A stretch of DNA of 64,000 bases from Amycolatopsis azurea DSM 43854 (lineage in GTDB: Bacteria > Actinomycetota > Actinomycetes > Mycobacteriales > Pseudonocardiaceae). Below are positions 8,575 through 16,660 of this stretch, in pieces. Below the pieces are notes generated by a model. It saw only the letters and a list, made by a program, of their open reading frames with translations, was not told the DNA's origin and made no database searches. Position numbers and translations under genes: made by a program. Within the stretch, counting starts at the first letter, position 1. Every line of letters begins with the position of its first letter. Location: the NCBI RefSeq assembly GCF_001995215.1, contig NZ_MUXN01000009.1:1-64000 (forward strand), given 5' to 3'.

Positions 8575-9465
8575 TCAGGTCCAGGGGGCGAGCGGGTACC
8601 ACGGCAGGATCCCCCGGAACTGGAGCATCCGCACGTCCCAGTAGAACAGCGTGAACACGCCGGTGAAGATCAGCGCGCCCGCGGTCAGCGCCACGATCCG
8701 CCCCGGCCTGGCCGCCAGCCAGCGCCGCAGCCCGCCGCCCGCGACGTTGACCAGGATCAGCAGGATCGCCATCACCAGGATGTTCCCCACCGATTGCAGC
8801 GTGAACGCCGCCGCGCCGTAGAGCGGGTTCCCGCTCTCCGCGGCGTCGCGGAAGATCTGCCGGAACAGCACCCACGGCCGTCCGATCAGGAACGCGCCGA
8901 TCAGCGCGCCCAGGAACACCGTGCGCGCCCGCGCGGAGAACGGATCGCGGACGTACCCGAGCTGCGCCAATCCCAGGTACGTCAGTGAAACCCCGATGAG
9001 CCCGAACACCACCATCGACTGGACGTTGCGCGCGGTCAGCTCGCCCAGCGGCGCCTGGTCGCCGGTGAACTGCGGCATCTTCGTGCCCACCAGGCTGACG
9101 ACGACGCCGTAGAGCGCGGACACGGCGATCATCCCGGCGGCCAGCAGCCGCAGCGGGGCGAGCGTCGCGCGGAACCGCGCCCAGCGGCCGCCTTCGGAGC
9201 CCAGCATCGGCGACATGGCCCCGAAAACCGCGACATTGCAGCCCGTGAACGTCCCCGCGAGACCGGACACGAACGCGTACACCACTCCCGTGACGACGCC
9301 GTCGATCGGCGACTGCGCGGGTTTGCCCAGCACGGTTTCGGTGACGCCACCGCCGATCACCGTGTCGACGAACTGCGCGGACCACACGGTGGTCAGCACG
9401 AAACCCGCGAGAGCGCTGACGAGCACCACACGCCGCCGGTTCACCTCCGTTTCGAGCGCGGTCAT
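8575..9465 (-). CDS. Polytopic membrane protein, last gene of the oxidative operon
   Basis: 296 aa with about eight hydrophobic segments and short loops. A conserved-looking stretch VSGLAGTFTGCNVAVFGAM lies near residue 60. I do not recognise the family; a small-molecule permease or quinone-linked carrier would fit the neighbourhood. The ATG at 9465 overlaps the end of the aldehyde dehydrogenase gene (stop 9462-9464), so it is the sixth and last cistron of the operon starting at 15730. A longer frame upstream exists but is antisense-like composition from the dehydrogenase. It might import the operon's substrate or export its product (inference). Confidence 0.7.
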   Translation of the reverse strand: MTALETEVNRRRVVLVSALAGFVLTTVWSAQFVDTVIGGGVTETVLGKPAQSPIDGVVTGVVYAFVSGLAGTFTGCNVAVFGAMSPMLGSEGGRWARFRATLAPLRLLAAGMIAVSALYGVVVSLVGTKMPQFTGDQAPLGELTARNVQSMVVFGLIGVSLTYLGLAQLGYVRDPFSARARTVFLGALIGAFLIGRPWVLFRQIFRDAAESGNPLYGAAAFTLQSVGNILVMAILLILVNVAGGGLRRWLAARPGRIVALTAGALIFTGVFTLFYWDVRMLQFRGILPWYPLAPWT

Positions 9466-10799
9466 CGCGCACCTGCCGGACGGTGCACGACGAACGGTTC
9501 CGTATTGCCCTCGATACCCCAGGTACCACCGGAAACGCCGAGCCCGCTCCATTTCGAGCCCGCGAACGGCTCGTCGAGGGACATGGCCAGATGCTCGTTG
9601 ACCCAGACCGTCCCGCATTCGAGCCGCATCGCGACCGCGGCGGCGTGCTCCTCGTCCGCACCCCACACCGATCCGCACAGGCCGAACGTCGTGGCGTTCG
9701 CGAGCCCGACCGCTTCGTCCACTGTGGAGCATCGTACGACCGGCAGTACCGGGCCGAACTGTTCCTCGGCCACCACCCGCATCCCGTCGTGCGCCTCGGC
9801 GAGGATCGCCGGGGCGAAGAAGTACCCGGGGCCGTCGAGCCGCCCGCCGGTGACGATCCGCGCGCCGTCCGACCGCGCTTCCTCGGTGAGACCGATGACG
9901 CGGTCGTACTGCGGCCGGTTGTTCACCGGGCCGATCTGCGTCCCGCGCGTCCGTCCGTCGCCCACCACGGCCTTCGCCGCCAAGGCCGCCAGCGCCTCGA
10001 CGACGCCGTCGTACGCGGACCCGACGGCGTAGACCCGTTTGATCGCCATGCAGATCTGCCCGCAGTTGGCGAAAGCGCTCCAGAACAGTCTTTCCGCGAC
10101 GACGGCCGGGTCGGTGCCGGGAAGGACGATCGCGGGATCGTTACCGCCCAGCTCCAGCGTCAGGCGTTTCAGATCGGCCGCGGCCGCGGCGGCCACGTGC
10201 TTCCCGGTCACGACCGAGCCGGTGAAGTTGATCTTCCGGATCCCGGGATGCGTGACCAGCCGCTCGCCGAGCGGATCCTGTCCGGTGAGCACGGTCAGCA
10301 CGCCCGGCGGCAGCACCTCCGCCAGCATCCGGCCCAGGTGCAGGGTGGTGAGCGGGGTGTGCGGCGACGGTTTGAGCACCACCGTGTTCCCCGCGGCGAA
10401 CGCGGGCGCGAGCTTCGCGACGGCCAGCTGCACGGGGAAGTTCCACGGCGTGATCGCGGCGACCGGGCCCAGCGGCCGCCGGTGCACCTCGGTCCGGCCG
10501 AGGGCCTGGGGTTCGATCCGCAGCCCGGCGAAGTACCGGAACCGCGCCGCCGCCCTGGTGAACTCGGCTTCGGCCTCCCTCAGCGGCTTCCCTTGCTCTT
10601 CGGTCAGCACGGGGGCCAGCACCGGTGCGGCCTCCTCGACGACGGCGGCGCACGACAGCAGCGCCGCGTGCCGGTCCGTGACCCGCCACGCCGGCCAGGC
10701 GTCGACGGCGGCGCGTACCGCTTTGTCGACATCGGCCGGTCCGGCGTCCGGGACGGTCGTGATCCGCTGCCCGGTCGCGGGATCCTCGACGGCGAGCAT
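9462..10799 (-). CDS. NAD(P)-dependent aldehyde dehydrogenase family protein
   Basis: 445 aa, slightly shorter than typical ALDHs (about 480). Oxidises an aldehyde to the acid. Landmarks in order: PWNFPVQLAVAKLAPAFAAG, KPSPHTPL, FTGSVVTGK, general base Glu in LELGGNDP, nucleophile Cys in NCGQICMAIKR, and EEQFGPVLPV near the C-terminus, all intact. Start ATG at 10799 overlaps the stop of the preceding hydrolase gene (ATGA). Within the operon it lies downstream of a hydrolase and P450, so a likely role is finishing an oxidation series started by the flavin enzymes. Substrate is unknown. Confidence 0.9.
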   Translation of the reverse strand: MLAVEDPATGQRITTVPDAGPADVDKAVRAAVDAWPAWRVTDRHAALLSCAAVVEEAAPVLAPVLTEEQGKPLREAEAEFTRAAARFRYFAGLRIEPQALGRTEVHRRPLGPVAAITPWNFPVQLAVAKLAPAFAAGNTVVLKPSPHTPLTTLHLGRMLAEVLPPGVLTVLTGQDPLGERLVTHPGIRKINFTGSVVTGKHVAAAAAADLKRLTLELGGNDPAIVLPGTDPAVVAERLFWSAFANCGQICMAIKRVYAVGSAYDGVVEALAALAAKAVVGDGRTRGTQIGPVNNRPQYDRVIGLTEEARSDGARIVTGGRLDGPGYFFAPAILAEAHDGMRVVAEEQFGPVLPVVRCSTVDEAVGLANATTFGLCGSVWGADEEHAAAVAMRLECGTVWVNEHLAMSLDEPFAGSKWSGLGVSGGTWGIEGNTEPFVVHRPAGAR

Positions 10800-11872
10800 C
10801 AGTCCTCCGCGCCGAGCAGTTTGGACGGGTTCACCGAACTCGTCGTGTGGACCTCCTCCTTGGTGAGCCCGAAGGCCTCCATATGCGCGCGCAGCAGCCG
10901 CAGCGCCTCGACCGTGTTGGGGAACAACGGTTCCCCGGCGTCGCTGGACAGCGTGACGTATTCGGTGCCGAGCGCCTGGATGGTCCGGCACATCTCGGCC
11001 GGGTCGACGCCGAGCAGCGGCGAGATCTCGTCGTAGGTGAAGTTCAGGTAGACGCCCGCGGACGTGAGTTCCCGCATCTGCTCCAGCGAGAGATCGATGA
11101 ACGGGCTGAACGGATGGTCGATGACCGCCTTCGTGATGCCCAGTTCGCGGACCTGTTCGGCCATCTCGAAGATTTCGGCGTGGGTCGCGTGCGCGAACGA
11201 GATCATCACGTCGTGGTCCGCGACCATCTTGAACACCTCGCGGTACTCGGGTTTGAGCTTCCCGCGCTCGTCGAGGGTGTACGTCCCGACGCGCAGCGCC
11301 TTGTCCCACGGCAGCGGATCGGTCCACACGCTGGGTTCCTCGCCCCACCAGCTGCTCATGCCGCCGACCTTGCTCAGGGTGTTGGCGCTGCGGAACACCG
11401 GCATCCACACCGCCGAGACGCCGTCGGCCAGCTGTTTGCGCGCCTGTTCCGGGATGGACAGGCCCATGGTGTCGGTGGTGATCCAGCCGGACCACAGCCG
11501 CGTCGGCGGCACCTCGGCCTCGTCGCACCACTTCCGTAGTTCGCCTTCGACCTCGCGGACGACACCGGCGGGACCGGCGACGTCGGTGCGCGCCCGCCAG
11601 ACGATGCTCTTGAACAGCAGGCCTTTCACGCCGCTGGCGGACGCGAGTTTCGCGATCGACAGGCCGTCCTGCTGTCCTTCGTGACCGTGGCAGTGGATGT
11701 CGACGGCGCCTTCGACGCCGAACACCGCGGGCGGCACGAGGACGTCGCCCCGGTAGCCCATCCGGGCCCGGTAGGAGGACAGGAACCGGTCGTGCGGGGC
11801 GTTGTTCCGCCGCCGCAGCTTCGCCTCGGCGAGGTATTCCTTCTCGTCGTCCATCTCGGCCGCGTCGTTCAT
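10799..11872 (-). CDS. Amidohydrolase-superfamily metal hydrolase (DUF6282-like)
   Basis: 357 aa. Metal-binding signatures of an amidohydrolase/PHP-like TIM barrel are visible: DIHCHGHEGQQDG (HxH) near residue 50, SFAHATHAE, AVIDHPFSPF, and a late Asp in TLSSDAGEP. The N-terminal 35 residues are charged and lack a signal, indicating a cytoplasmic enzyme. The ATG at 11872 overlaps the P450 stop by 4 bp. Proteins of this DUF6282 type have, as far as I know, no assigned reaction; hydrolysis of a C-N, C-O or C-C bond in a ring or amide would fit an oxidative pathway. Family name is from memory of motif pattern. Confidence 0.75.
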   Translation of the reverse strand: MNDAAEMDDEKEYLAEAKLRRRNNAPHDRFLSSYRARMGYRGDVLVPPAVFGVEGAVDIHCHGHEGQQDGLSIAKLASASGVKGLLFKSIVWRARTDVAGPAGVVREVEGELRKWCDEAEVPPTRLWSGWITTDTMGLSIPEQARKQLADGVSAVWMPVFRSANTLSKVGGMSSWWGEEPSVWTDPLPWDKALRVGTYTLDERGKLKPEYREVFKMVADHDVMISFAHATHAEIFEMAEQVRELGITKAVIDHPFSPFIDLSLEQMRELTSAGVYLNFTYDEISPLLGVDPAEMCRTIQALGTEYVTLSSDAGEPLFPNTVEALRLLRAHMEAFGLTKEEVHTTSSVNPSKLLGAED

Positions 11873-13155
11873 CTTCTCACCCGTCCTTCGGCGTCGTGGG
11901 TCGCGAAATAGCTTTGGGCGAGCCGTTTCCGGCGCGCGTCGAGCACCATGTAGGTGCCGAGCACCAGCTGGACCACGTCGCGCCGGACCTCCCCGGCGCG
12001 GTCCCGCACGCGGAGATACCGCAGCAGCAACCGATCCGAGCCGGGACCGTCCACCGGCCGCAGCACGCACGGCCCCCGGTTGGGGATCGAGCGGACGTGC
12101 GTCGCCGTGGAACTCAGGAGGTACCGCGACAGCACGGTCTTCGCGACCGCGCGCATCGTGGGCGGCACCATTCCCTTGGCGGGGCACGGACGGTTCGCGG
12201 TGACGCCGAACGGGATGTGGTTCGCCCGCGCCGCGCTCCGGTGCTCCCAGCGGTCCGGGTCGAAGTGCTCCGGATCGGTGAACCCGGTCGCGTGGAAATC
12301 CGCGTAGTTGAAGCACAGCACCGAACCGGCGGGCAGCGTCGTGTGTTCGTCGACGGTGATCTCGCCCGAGCTGATCCGGTGCGCGATCCCGAACAGCGGG
12401 TACCGGCGGAAGGATTCGGACAGGACCCGGTCGAGGTAGGCGTCGCCGGGTTCGGTGCGCAGGCGTGCCTGCACCTCCGGATGGTGCGCGATGGCCAGCA
12501 GCAGGTGGGTCATCGCCTCCGAGGACTGCACGACGGCGGTGTTGAAGAAGGTGCCTTGCAGGTACAGGACCTGTTCTTCGGGGGAAAGCCGTTGTGGCAG
12601 CGACAAAGGACGCTCGCGCAGCTTCTCCGTCAGATACCGGGTGAGTGCCGCCCGCCTGCCCATGTGCCGAAGCCCCAGGCATTTCAGCGCGGTGACGACG
12701 TCGGTCGCGTTGGCCACGATCAGGTCCCGCGCGTGCCGGGGACACGGTTCGCCGAACACCAGCTCGTAGTAGAACTCCGCCCAGATCGGCATCATCTCGT
12801 CGCGCAGGCGGACCAGCCGGACGCGCTCCGGCTTCTCGTCCAGGACCCGTTCCGCCGCCCGCGTGGCCCGTTCGGCGCTTTCGGCGTGCGGGCGCGCCAG
12901 GAAGCGCCGGGTGGCGCGGGCGACCTCGGCGTAGCGTTCGCCGGGTTCGAGATGTTCCTGGTGGACCTGCGGTCCCGGGGCCAGCCAGTACCAGAAGAGG
13001 TCGGACAGGACGGCGCCCTCGCTGCGGCCGTCGGCGTTCGGATGCGCGTAGACCTCGCGGAAGTGCTCGATCCCGACGGTGTCGCCGGGGATCGGCACCG
13101 CCTCCTGGCCGTTGACCCTGGCGAAGACCCAGTTGCGGAGCGCGGTCAGCGCCAT
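11869..13155 (-). CDS. Cytochrome P450
   Basis: 428 aa haem monooxygenase. The K-helix ExxR is ESFRRYPLFG; the haem loop is atypical, FGVTANRPCPAKGM with Cys324, in place of the usual bacterial FGxGxHxCxG. The I-helix lacks an obvious AGxDT: the corresponding stretch FFNTAVVQSSEAM carries no acid-alcohol pair, which occurs in P450s with unusual oxygen chemistry (for example peroxide users or NO/aldehyde-handling types). The C-terminal 60 residues after the haem loop are longer than usual. ATG 13155 overlaps the oxidase stop by 10 bp. No ferredoxin gene is adjacent, so reductase partners must be elsewhere. Confidence 0.88.
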   Translation of the reverse strand: MALTALRNWVFARVNGQEAVPIPGDTVGIEHFREVYAHPNADGRSEGAVLSDLFWYWLAPGPQVHQEHLEPGERYAEVARATRRFLARPHAESAERATRAAERVLDEKPERVRLVRLRDEMMPIWAEFYYELVFGEPCPRHARDLIVANATDVVTALKCLGLRHMGRRAALTRYLTEKLRERPLSLPQRLSPEEQVLYLQGTFFNTAVVQSSEAMTHLLLAIAHHPEVQARLRTEPGDAYLDRVLSESFRRYPLFGIAHRISSGEITVDEHTTLPAGSVLCFNYADFHATGFTDPEHFDPDRWEHRSAARANHIPFGVTANRPCPAKGMVPPTMRAVAKTVLSRYLLSSTATHVRSIPNRGPCVLRPVDGPGSDRLLLRYLRVRDRAGEVRRDVVQLVLGTYMVLDARRKRLAQSYFATHDAEGRVRR

Positions 13156-14219
13156 GGCACCTCCTCCACCAGATCGCGGCGGACGGCGGCCGGGTCGGCG
13201 TACCCGCACAAGGTCAGCGCGTTGACGATTTCCCGGCGCAGCAGGTCCAGGACCTTGGTGACACCGGCCTCGCCGTCGTAGGCGAGACCCCAGACGACCG
13301 GACGGCCGATCGCCACCGCCCGCGCGCCGAGGGCGAGGGCCTTGACCACGTCCGTGCCTCGGCGGACGCCGCCGTCGAGCAGGACCGGGACGCGGCCTTC
13401 GACGGCGTCGGCGATCCGGGGGAGCAGCCGGATCGACGGCGGGGTGGTGTCGAGCTGCCGCCCGCCGTGGTTGGACACGATCACGCCGTCGGCGCCGTGC
13501 TCGACGGCGAGCCGGGCGTCGTCGGGATGGAGCACACCCTTGAGCAGGATCGGCAGCGACGTCGTCTCGCGCAGCCACTCGATGTGTCGCCACGAGATCT
13601 CGGGCGAGAGCACGACGTTGCGGACCTCGCCCGCCTGCTCGGCCAGGTTCGGGCATTTCATCCCGGGCGGGAGGTCGTGGAAGTCGTTGCGGTCGTTGCG
13701 TTCGTGCCTGCCGAGGGCGGGGGAGTCGGCGGTGACCACCAGCGCGCGGCAGCCCGCCGCCTCCGCCCGACGGACGATCGCCTCGGTGAAGCCCAGGTCG
13801 GGCTGGAGGTAGAGCTGGAACCAGATCGGCGGTTCGTGCTCAGAGGACACCTTGCGGGCCTCGGCGGCGATGTCCTCGATCGCCACCGTCGACAGCATCG
13901 CCGAGATCAGGATCGTGCCCGCGGCCGCCGCCGCGCGGGCGGTGGCGCGTTCGCCCTCGGGATGCGCGAGCTCGTGGAACGCCGTCGGCGCCAGCAGGAC
14001 CGGCATCGACGCGCGTTCACCCAGGACGGTCACTTCCGGCGACGGCTCGCCCGCGCCGGTCAGGACCCGGGGGACGAGCGCGAGCCGTTCGAACGCGGAT
14101 TCGTTGTCCCGCACGGTGACTTCGTCCTGCGCGCCGCCGGCGAAGTAGTCGTCGCGGACCTTGTCGAGCAGGGCACGGGCGGCCTGCTCGACCTCGCGGA
14201 GGTTGACCGGCCCGGTCAC
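13146..14219 (-). CDS. FMN-dependent alpha-hydroxy-acid oxidase/dehydrogenase
   Basis: 357 aa, TIM-barrel flavoenzyme of the lactate/glycolate/mandelate oxidase family, converting a 2-hydroxy acid to a 2-keto acid. Family marks: PVLLAPTAFHELAHPEGE, ISAMLSTVAIEDIA, WFQLYLQPD, VVTADSPALGRHERNDRN, PILLKGVLHPDDA, and the catalytic VSNHGGRQLD, then LLDGGVRRGTDVVKALALGA for phosphate binding. All catalytic residues appear intact. GTG 14219 overlaps the stop of the flavin monooxygenase gene (GTGA). Place in the operon suggests action on a hydroxylated intermediate. Not tied to a hydroxymandelate synthase, so a glycopeptide Hpg role is unlikely. Confidence 0.9.
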   Translation of the reverse strand: MTGPVNLREVEQAARALLDKVRDDYFAGGAQDEVTVRDNESAFERLALVPRVLTGAGEPSPEVTVLGERASMPVLLAPTAFHELAHPEGERATARAAAAAGTILISAMLSTVAIEDIAAEARKVSSEHEPPIWFQLYLQPDLGFTEAIVRRAEAAGCRALVVTADSPALGRHERNDRNDFHDLPPGMKCPNLAEQAGEVRNVVLSPEISWRHIEWLRETTSLPILLKGVLHPDDARLAVEHGADGVIVSNHGGRQLDTTPPSIRLLPRIADAVEGRVPVLLDGGVRRGTDVVKALALGARAVAIGRPVVWGLAYDGEAGVTKVLDLLRREIVNALTLCGYADPAAVRRDLVEEVPWR

Positions 14220-15730
14220 CGGACGGCCACCAGGTCGCGGACCGGGGCGCGGTACTCGGCCTCGCCCGTCCAGTCGTTGGCGACGTCTTCGGGGAGATGC
14301 CGCGTCTCGACGAGTTCGCCGTCGCGGTACCGGCGCAGCACGGGGTGCATGTACAGCGACTCGGTCGCGGGGTCGTCCTCCCAGGCCCGTCCCGCGCTGA
14401 CGTCGAAGGGGTCGATTTCGGGATAGCCCGAGCCGTACTCCAGGGTGATCGTGACGAAACGCGTGCCGGGCCGCTCCGCGAGGGCGAGCCCGACCGGCAT
14501 CTCCTCCAGCAGCCGGGACGTGCCGTCGTCGTTCAGCACCAGTACGTCGGCGAGGAAGCCGAACTGGTTCCACAGCCCGGAACTGCGGTTCACCCGGGCC
14601 AGGATCGCGCCCGCCACGACGTCCGGATCGGCGGGCAGGTCCGTACCCGGCCACGCGGTGCCCTCGTAGCGCTGTTCGAGCACGTGGTGCAGGGCGCGGA
14701 CGCCGTAGCGGAAACCGTGCAGGACGCTGCTGGTGAACTTGCGGCGGTCGAGGACCTGGGTCAGCGTGCCCGCGAAGTACAGGCCGGGCACGGTCGCCGA
14801 TTCCCAGGCCGGGGTCAGGTCGGCGAACCGGTCGTTCATCGTCAGGCGGGGGCTCACCCGATCGGTGAAGATGCCGGTGTCCATCCGGAACCCGGTGCAG
14901 GTGACGACCCGGTCGTAGACCAGTGTCACGGTCTTCGGCCTGCGGGAATAGCGGAGGGTCACGTGGTATTCCGCGTCGCGGAGCTCGATCCTTTCCACGG
15001 TGGCGTCGAGGACCAGGTTCTGCGATTTCAACTGATAGGTGTCGAGGAAGTTGTTGTTCACCGCGCGTAGATCGCCCGAGAAATGCGTGCGCCAGGCGAA
15101 CCGGAGCGACTCCGGGCCGAGTACGTGGATCAGCGCCGCGTTCGCGACGAGATTGTCGGCGGTTTCGAACGCCGAGTTCCCCTTGCCGAGGATCAGCACC
15201 CGTTGATCGGTGAAATCCCGGGGATCTACCGAAACCTCGTCGTACGATTCCGTCGTTTCGATTCCGGGGATGTCGGGGACGAACGGGCGGGCCAGTCCGG
15301 TCGCGACGATGACCCGTTTCGCGGAGTAGGTCCTGCCGGTGTCGGTGGCGACCCGGAATTCGGTGTCCCGGTCGATCGAGGTCACCCGTGTCCCGTATTC
15401 GACCTGGACGCCCGTTTTTGCCGCGTAGTCGGCGAAGTAGTCGACCAGGAGGTCGGCAGAAGGGAAGTACTCCTCGGTGTAGCGGGTGAACCGCAGGTCC
15501 GGATCGTCGGACAGCAGGGAATTCCAGTCCATCCGGAGATTCAGTTCGGGATCGGTCCAGCCGGTGTGCGGTTTGTTGATCGAGATCAGTTTCCGGTGCC
15601 GCGGAAATGTGCGGAAGTACGAGCCGGGTGCGTCTTCCGCTTCCAGTACGACGTGATCTCTTCCGGCTCGCTGGAGGAAATGTCCGAGTTGAAGACCCGC
15701 CGGGCCCGCGCCGATGACGAGATAGTCCAT
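14216..15730 (-). CDS. NAD(P)/FAD-dependent monooxygenase, first gene of oxidative operon
   Basis: 504 aa class B-type flavoprotein. The FAD Rossmann motif is at the very start, MDYLVIGAGPAGLQLGHFL; the second dinucleotide site is RVLILGKGNSAFETADN near residue 165; a GLARPFVPDIPG hinge and late FAGTLTQVLD complete the family pattern. It resembles flavin-containing monooxygenases and N-hydroxylating enzymes that oxidise N, S or a carbonyl neighbour. ATG 15730 is preceded on its strand by a strong CGGAGGAAA site. It heads a six-gene operon; all following junctions overlap. Upstream, 12-bp direct repeats at 15813 and 15900 may be operators. Confidence 0.88.
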   Translation of the reverse strand: MDYLVIGAGPAGLQLGHFLQRAGRDHVVLEAEDAPGSYFRTFPRHRKLISINKPHTGWTDPELNLRMDWNSLLSDDPDLRFTRYTEEYFPSADLLVDYFADYAAKTGVQVEYGTRVTSIDRDTEFRVATDTGRTYSAKRVIVATGLARPFVPDIPGIETTESYDEVSVDPRDFTDQRVLILGKGNSAFETADNLVANAALIHVLGPESLRFAWRTHFSGDLRAVNNNFLDTYQLKSQNLVLDATVERIELRDAEYHVTLRYSRRPKTVTLVYDRVVTCTGFRMDTGIFTDRVSPRLTMNDRFADLTPAWESATVPGLYFAGTLTQVLDRRKFTSSVLHGFRYGVRALHHVLEQRYEGTAWPGTDLPADPDVVAGAILARVNRSSGLWNQFGFLADVLVLNDDGTSRLLEEMPVGLALAERPGTRFVTITLEYGSGYPEIDPFDVSAGRAWEDDPATESLYMHPVLRRYRDGELVETRHLPEDVANDWTGEAEYRAPVRDLVAVR

Positions 15731-15812
15731 GTGTTTCCTCCGAGGGGAGAGAGCGGAGGGATCGCCGAATAAACCGATGTGGCGGCACCGGTTTTTCGAG
15801 GGGGTTGCTGAA

Positions 15813-15911
15813 CGACAGCGTACCTTCGATGATCGAATGGGGGTTCCGGCGAAAAGGCTAATCGTCACCTACCCGGGCGGACGATGACTAAAGTAGGTTC
15901 GACAGCGTACC
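15813..15911 (+). repeat. Pair of 12-bp direct repeats upstream of oxidative operon
   Basis: CGACAGCGTACC occurs at 15813-15824 and again at 15900-15911, 87 bp apart, 83 and 170 bp before the monooxygenase start. No regulator gene is adjacent, so if these are operators their protein is encoded elsewhere. Confidence 0.6.
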
Positions 15912-16028
15912 GACAGTAAGTTCTTCATTTCGTCCCGTTCCCCGGGAATCGCGTTGGGCCGATCCATCGTTTTCCGATCTCTCTCCGTGATCGGAAAGGC
16001 CGGGTGGCTCACGTCACCGGCGAGCGGC

Positions 16029-16055
16029 TGTCACGTCCGCGTCCGCCGTCTCGTC
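16029..16055 (+). promoter_or_regulatory. ECF41 sigma-factor promoter
   Basis: TGTCACG at 16029-16035, exactly 16 bp, then CGTC at 16052-16055. This fits the published ECF41 promoter form (TGTCACA, about 16 bp, CGTC) with one mismatch. The start codon of the AhpD-like gene is 34 bp downstream with a GTAGGAGGAGGA ribosome site between. The cognate ECF41 gene lies tail-to-tail with that gene. Confidence 0.75.
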
Positions 16056-16089
16056 CACCCGGTGATCGCAACCGTAGGAGGAGGACACC

Positions 16090-16656
16090 ATGCCGCGTAT
16101 TCCCGCCGTCAAGACCGCCGAAGCCGGCTTCCTGCTGAAGTTCATCTACAAGTTCGCCGGGAAGCGGTTCGGCGCCGTGCCCGAGCCGATGGCCGTCTAC
16201 GCGCACCATCCGGCGCTGCTGCGGGCCAACGGCGTGCACGAGATGCTGGCGGAGAAGGCCAGCAAGACGCTGCCGTCGAACGTGCGCGAGCTGGCCGTGT
16301 ACCGCGTCGCGACTCGGCTGGGCTGCTCGTGGTGCATCGACTTCGGGACCATGCTGCAACTGCACGAGGGCCTCGACATCGAACGGCTGAAGACCATCGA
16401 CGACTACGCGAAGTCGCCCGCCTTCACCGCGCAGGAACGGCTCGCGCTCGCGTACGCCGACGCGATGACCGCGAGCCCGGTGACCGTCACCGACGAACAG
16501 GTCGCCGAGCTGGAACGCGAGTTCGGTCGCAAGGGTGTCATCGAGCTGACCTACCAGATCGGGCTCGAGAACATGCGTGCCCGGATGAACAGCGCGCTCG
16601 ACATCACCGCCCAGGGCTTCACCTCGGGCGACGCGTGCAAGATCCCGCTTCCCTGA
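16090..16656 (+). CDS. Carboxymuconolactone decarboxylase / AhpD-family protein
   Basis: 188 aa all-helical CMD-fold protein. It carries the redox motif CSWCIDFG near residue 78 with upstream Arg/Glu-rich helix (VRELAVYRVATRLG) and a late DEQVAELEREFG helix, the AhpD-like arrangement in which a CxxC pair acts as a disulfide reductase; a decarboxylase role is less likely because of the CxxC. A strong Shine-Dalgarno (AGGAGGAGGACACC) fixes the ATG. CMD proteins are the commonest targets of ECF41 sigma factors, and both the sigma gene and its promoter are present here. Stop lies 4 bp from the stop of the converging sigma gene. Confidence 0.9.
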   Translation: MPRIPAVKTAEAGFLLKFIYKFAGKRFGAVPEPMAVYAHHPALLRANGVHEMLAEKASKTLPSNVRELAVYRVATRLGCSWCIDFGTMLQLHEGLDIERLKTIDDYAKSPAFTAQERLALAYADAMTASPVTVTDEQVAELEREFGRKGVIELTYQIGLENMRARMNSALDITAQGFTSGDACKIPLP

Positions 16657-16660
16657 TCCG

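Larger units (their letters stand above)
15731..16089. promoter_or_regulatory. Divergent intergenic region with two promoters
   Basis: This 359-bp space separates the oxidative operon (minus) from the AhpD-like gene (plus). It is AT-richer than its surroundings. It holds two exact copies of CGACAGCGTACC (15813-15824 and 15900-15911), an ACCTAC/GTAGGT inverted repeat between about 15867 and 15898, and an ECF41 promoter next to the plus-strand gene. I see no open coding sequence. Confidence 0.7.

Noticed and set aside
8575-15730. Glycopeptide (hydroxyphenylglycine) biosynthesis
   Set aside because: The hydroxy-acid oxidase alone is not enough: no hydroxymandelate synthase, transaminase or peptide synthetase is present.
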